Shown in pieces: positions 59,511-64,000 of a DNA stretch of 64,000 nucleotides. The position numbers and the translations under genes were made by a program. Under the pieces are notes generated by a model. It saw only the letters and a program-made list of their open reading frames with translations, ran no database searches and was not told the origin of the DNA. Origin of the DNA: Oryctolagus cuniculus (Eukaryota > Chordata > Mammalia > Lagomorpha > Leporidae); assembly GCF_964237555.1 (NCBI RefSeq), contig NC_091432.1, positions 42,279,031 to 42,343,030 on the forward strand, given 5' to 3'. Position 1 is the first letter of the stretch, and the number at the start of each line of letters is the position of its first letter.

Positions 59511-59899
59511 TATTGATATCTTCCCATTATCCTCTCCCTTTTTCCCCTCCTCAACAATATCATTACATGAAAGCATAAACAGCTAAGGACAATATGAACA
59601 ATGGTAGACTATTTTGACTGCCATGGTTCAGAATCATTTATTCACAGTAGATAAAAAAAAAATTCTGATGTTGTATCCCTTGAGTTCCATTTCTTACTTA
59701 ATTCTGGGCTTCTTGATAAGTGATATACTATTTAAGTATGTTTTCTCATCAGTTACTTGGAGGATAATGCCAATAGTATTTACCTCATTAATTTGGTACG
59801 AGAGATAAATTACATAATATACATTAGAGTTCTTTAGACAGTGCCAGAACCATGGTAGCTAACCCTCAAATATATTGTATCAGATATTTTAAAAATATG
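59511..59899. other. Unassigned
   Basis: About 390 bases of AT-rich DNA; nothing recognised. Confidence 0.4.
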
Positions 59900-60440
59900 T
59901 ATAATATATTTTAATGTTTTATTTAGCTTTAATTTTATATATTTAAGGCTTATAGCATGATTATCTCATATACATATTAAAATTATTATTATAGCTAAAC
60001 AAATTAATATATTCATCACCCCAATTTTGTGGTGGTGGAGAATAATAAGAGTACATATAATATACTTTCTTAGGAAGTTTCCAATATGTATACAATATTA
60101 TTAGCTTTAGTCATCATACCGTGTATTAGAACTGTGGACTGCTTCATCTATGACTAAAACTTCACACATTTTGTCTAACATGTCATTTTCTCCCTTTCTC
60201 TACTCCTGGTAACCACCATTCTAATCCCTGTTTTCATGCATTTTTTTATACTCCGCATCAGAACAAGGTCATGCAGTATTTGTCTTTCTGTGTCTGGCTG
60301 CTTTCATGCAGTATAATGTTCCCCAGTTGTCATCCATGTAGTATTTCCTTGATTACAGATGAATAATATTCCACATCTCATGTTCATGCAGCATTTTCAC
60401 AATGACAAGGATATGGAAATAATCCATTTAGCGAATGGAT
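59900..60440 (-). mobile_element. Old L1, 3' UTR
   Basis: ATATTCATCACCCCAATTTTG, GTAACCACCATTCTAATCCC, GTCATGCAGTATTTGTCTTTC and GTATAATGTTCCCCAGTTG follow the reverse strand of an old L1 3' end up to the ORF2 border. Confidence 0.78.
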
Positions 60441-61689
60441 TAAAAAACCCTTTGTTTCTCAACTAAGGCTTCATCTACTGTTAGTATATTTTCAAGGTGC
60501 TCTCTAGAACATTTACTTATATTAGGAAAATGGCTGCTGGCTATAGCTTTGAAGAGGATTTAAAATTCTCTTTGAGAGGTCACTCCTATATTTATCTAAT
60601 AGTTGGTTATTACTTTTCATCATTTAATAGTATGATCAAATTAAGCTATGAGAAATTTATGGCTGGCAAAGTACATTTTCTCATTTCTCTATTTGGAATC
60701 ATCAGGCTGTAGGAAAGAATTTCAAATGATATTCACTTTAAACTTCATGTGCTTGCAATTAGTGTCTTCCATACTCAAGCCCAGACATTTATTCAGAACT
60801 ATTTTAGAATACGGAGGTCTTGACACATTAATACAAATTAGTGAACTTGGTTCTTTGCAACTGGGAAAGCCAATCTCACCTGAAAATTACTTAATTCTTT
60901 TTCTCATGAAGTTTTTTCCTGTAGCAGTGAAGTGTTAGCAGAAGGGTGGGGTTTATCTACCTTTCTTTAAAGACTTTTTGGAGTTGCTTAGTAGAACTTC
61001 ACAAATCTAAGGAAAACAAATTGTGTAATAGCTCCTATCCCTCAAATTATTTGACCTTGGTATTTTTATGTGTAATTTTACCAATAGCAAGCATAAGCAC
61101 TAGCCTTTACATTTTGAGCAAAATCTAGATCAATGAATGTTTTATTAACAATATTCTTCTTATTATTCTTTCTTCCAAGACTGGTTAAAATAAAGCAAAG
61201 TCATTTTACAATATCTGCCACAATCATTTGTAAACCACTTAAACCATTGTATCCACCTAATGAAAGACACATACTTCACACCCTTTCTGCAGATTTAAAA
61301 AGAAATTAAAGATAGTAGTTCTGATTAATAAACACATCCCACTTCCATCTACAATGAGTTTCTGTTACAGTTCCTCCTTTTCACATTTTTTACATAGGTC
61401 TGTAGGGTTGATTGCAGCCTTCTCCCTGGAGAATGGCAATGGCTCATTACCACAGCATTGCTTCCTGACACTGTAATTAACACTAACAGCAATCAGTCAG
61501 TAATCAAATGTTATTAATGCTTCCAGGTTTTCCTTCCATCTCACTAGAAAAGTCAAAGAATAAATGCAAGGCACATTTTCATTTTTTTCTGGTTATAACA
61601 CCTCAGGCTAGACTCAGTTTGTTTTGCCTAAATTTGTGTAATAATTAGCATAACTTCAACACTGTTTTAAGTGAGTATAATTTATCACA
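60441..61689. other. Unassigned; possible conserved element at 61395-61560
   Basis: Mostly AT-rich. The part at 61395-61560 is better balanced in base composition and holds TAATTAACAC, ATTACC, TAATCAAA and TTATTAATGC, homeodomain-like cores. No coding frame is apparent. Confidence 0.4.
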
Positions 61690-61885
61690 GTTATAAATAT
61701 CATTCACTGAGCATATACTATATGGGAAATATATTTCCACCATATTAACACACTAATTGATTTAATCATGAGGCAAGCATTAACATTAAACTTGTTTTCA
61801 AGCCCAGGGAGACAAAATGACATACCCAATGTAAAATTTCTATCAAAATTGTGGCATCACCACTTTTTGAACATGGCTATCTAAT
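61690..61885 (-). mobile_element. MIR
   Basis: CATTCACTGAGCATATACTATATGG, TTTTCAAGCCCAGGGAGACAAA and CATGGCTATCTAATG follow a decayed reverse MIR. Confidence 0.45.
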
Positions 61886-62211
61886 GTTTTTTAGCTTGAT
61901 TTGCTCTTTTGAATATGTCAAAAGTGAGTGTAGAAGTAGAAATGGAATCTAGATCATCTAAAAGAGTTTGAATTTGGGTGTGATTTATTGGAATCCTGTA
62001 CAGATAATTTCTCTCCAAGGATACACAAAGAACATTGCTTTGAAACCTCATATTTTTTTCAAAAATGCAAAGTACAATCTTCAAATTCATACAGAATTGC
62101 AAATAATTTCAATAATTAAAACAATATTGAAAAAGAAAAGCAAATTGGAGAACTGACACTCTCCAATTTCAAAACTGACAAAGTTACAGTAATCAAAACA
62201 ATGTAATGGAG

Positions 62212-62461
62212 GTCAGTGCTGTGGCGCATCGGGTTAACACTCCGGCCTGAAGCACCAGCATCCCATATGGGTGCCAGTTCTAGTCCCGGCTGCTCCACTT
62301 CTGATCCAGCTCTCTGCTGTGGCCTGGGAAAGCAGTGGAAGATGGCCCAAGTCCTTGGGCCCCTGCATCCATGTTGGAGACCTGGAAGAAGCTCTTGCAC
62401 CTGGCTTCAGATCGGCACAGCTCCATTGCAGCCATCTGGGGAGTGAACCATCGGATGGAAG

Positions 62462-62501
<40 letters not shown>

Positions 62502-62561
62502 TCTCTCTGTGTAACTCTGACTTTCAGATAAATAAATAAATCTTTTTATAAAAAAAAAACA
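62212..62561 (+). mobile_element. CSINE, classic form, inside old L1
   Basis: Head GGTCAGTGCTGTGGCGCATC, clean (CT)n at 62466-62493, tail AGATAAATAAATAAATC. ACAATGTAATGG before and ACAAGGTAACGG after form a two-mismatch target duplication. The L1 reads on across it. Confidence 0.94.
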
Positions 62562-62902
62562 AGGTAACGGTTCCATTAAGGTAGACATATAGACCAGTAG
62601 AACAAAAGTAATGGGAAATGTAAACCACAATATCCTTGGTTAACTGATTCATGATAGTCAGTCTAAAATCATTTGACAAGGAAATAAATAATCTTTAGAA
62701 CAAAGGATGTTAGAACAAGTAGATAACTTTATTTAAAAGAATGAAGCCAGGTCCTAAAATCAATCCACCTACAGAAATTAATTCAAAATAGACCAGCAAA
62801 TTAATTATAAGTGCTAAAACTATAAAACTGATAGAATGCTTAGTAATAATCTTCATGAACTGGGGTTTAGCAATGGATTCTTAGATAACATAAAAAACAC
62901 AA

Positions 62903-63355
62903 GCAACTGTGGGGAGCAACCGAGACTAGACTAAATTACTGGAACTGCTAAGACTAATTCTATGCATCTGATCTCCCATCATATGGCGCTGAGAGGGAGT
63001 GAACAGCTTCCACACAGCTGCCTCACCAATTCGACTAACAAGCTGCAGGAGCTGTTCCTGCCCCTGACTGGAGGAGAGCAGCATGCTCGGCGTGTGGGCA
63101 GCAGAGCACGGATTGGTGGAAGAGGACTATAAAGGAGGAGAGAGACAACATGCACCAGGAACATCTGAGGAACATCTGAGCAACCCCTGAGAGAGCCCGC
63201 TGGCGGTGTGCCGCCCCTCTGCGGAGGCGGGGGGGGGGGGCGGGGGGACTGGCAGCAAACCAGGGAAGGCCGGCAACTAACCTGGGAAGGGCCAGAGAAA
63301 GAGAACAGCGCAGGGCCCAGTGTCGTTCCTCCGCGAGTGGGGGAGTGACAGCAAC
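62903..63355 (+). mobile_element. Solo LTR 2, same family as LTR 1, inside old L1
   Basis: The 443-base LTR (62908-63350) starts TGTGGGGAGC and ends GTGACA. GCAAC flanks it on both sides; six bases (AGCAAC) match if the last A of the LTR is counted as target. It resembles LTR 1 along its whole length, including TATAAAG (63128-63134) and ATTGG (63112-63116). It lacks a block present in LTR 1 near 52500-52550. A G12-C-G6 run sits at 63229-63247. No internal retroviral genes are present. Confidence 0.87.
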
Positions 63356-64000
63356 CAAATAATAAATAAATCAATTGAACTTGCCATATATTTTTAAAAA
63401 TTTTTATGCAAGGACACATAGTAAGTGATACCTTCAAAATAGGAGAAAAAACTGAACTGTACATCTTATAATCATCTGATAAGAATTTAACCTTCAGAAT
63501 AGATGAACACTTTCTAAGTCAAATACAAAACATAAATTCAATCTAGAAATAGGCAAAGACTTAAACAGACAATTCTCCAAAGACATGCAAATAGCTACCA
63601 TGTATGTGAAAATATGTTCAATACTTTTGTTCATTATTTCATATCTTAGAAAATAGCAAGTTTTGACAAAGACGTATTGAAATAAGAACATTTATTGTGC
63701 ATTAGTGTTAGGAAAACAAGTTTTATAATTCCTATGGAAAACTTTCATTTCTCTACAAAACATTCAACATAAAATTGCCATATAATCCAATAATTCTTTT
63801 CCTGGCATATATTCAAGGAATTGAAAATAGGTATTTAAAAAATTTGTTCATGAATATTTGCAGCAGCATTAGTCATAATCTGACAGGTAGGAAAATCCAA
63901 ATATTTTCCAAGAAATGCCTGGGTATACACATTGTGGTAGATATGTATACAAACAAAATGGAACAAATTACTGATAGATGTTACAATTTAGATTACTTCA

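Larger units (their letters stand above)
62035..64000 (+). mobile_element. Old L1 ORF2, twice interrupted, running off window
   Basis: ACAATATTGAAAAAGAAAAGC and TTTCAAAACTGACAAAGTTAC are followed, after the CSINE, by GGTAGACATATAGACCAGTAG. After the LTR come GCAAAGACTTAAACAGACAATT and AAGACATGCAAATAGC. This is ORF2 from the late reverse-transcriptase region onward, sense on the plus strand, with all frames broken. Confidence 0.85.

Overview
The window looks like mammalian nuclear DNA from a lagomorph, most likely a rabbit or hare. It is AT-rich, has no compact gene structure, and is packed with lagomorph-type C-repeat SINEs (CSINEs). These carry a tRNA-like head, a body with CTGCTCCACTTCC and GGAAAGCAG...GATGGCCCAAG, a (CT)n tract and an AAATAAATAAAT/poly-A tail. 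I counted about 32 full or partial copies. There is also a lagomorph-type L1. I recognise no host protein-coding gene, exon, rRNA or tRNA gene. The only coherent protein-coding sequence is retrotransposon ORF1/ORF2, all of it broken. The species call and all family names rest on memory of consensus sequences, not on a search.

Layout. 1-6790: a nearly complete L1 (L1-A) on the minus strand. Its 3' end lies off the left edge, and ORF2, ORF1 and the 5' UTR promoter follow to the right. 6.8-20.7 kb: CSINEs, older L1 debris, a probable DNA-transposon relic, MIR relics and long unassigned AT-rich DNA. 20.7-23.4 kb: two old L1 segments meeting head to head, one carrying a nested SINE stack. 24-34 kb: the densest SINE region, including one CSINE inserted inside another in the opposite direction. 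34-38.7 kb: mostly unassigned. 38.7-39.6 kb: an old L1 fragment. 40.0-42.9 kb: a younger L1 (L1-B) with an internal inversion, matching target-site duplications and an apparent short 3' transduction. 43-52 kb: SINEs, MIRs and ancient repeats. 52171-52652: a solo LTR of an endogenous retrovirus. 53.2-54.4 kb: old L1. 58.17-58.38 kb: a long purine tract. 59-60.4 kb: MIRs and old L1. 62.0-64 kb: an old L1 on the plus strand, interrupted first by a CSINE and then by a second related solo LTR (62908-63350).

How the parts relate. CSINEs are tRNA-derived (expected Pol III transcripts) and encode nothing; by family knowledge they are copied by L1 ORF2 protein in trans. The A-rich tails, target duplications and the TT/AAAA-type site of L1-B fit that machinery. 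L1-A supplies an internal reference: aligning L1-B to it exposes the breakpoints of the inversion and shows that one ORF2 stop is probably CpG decay. The two LTRs came by a separate retroviral integration route and are now solo. I found no evidence of a previously undescribed system. The noteworthy signals are insertion architecture and a few motif-level candidates.
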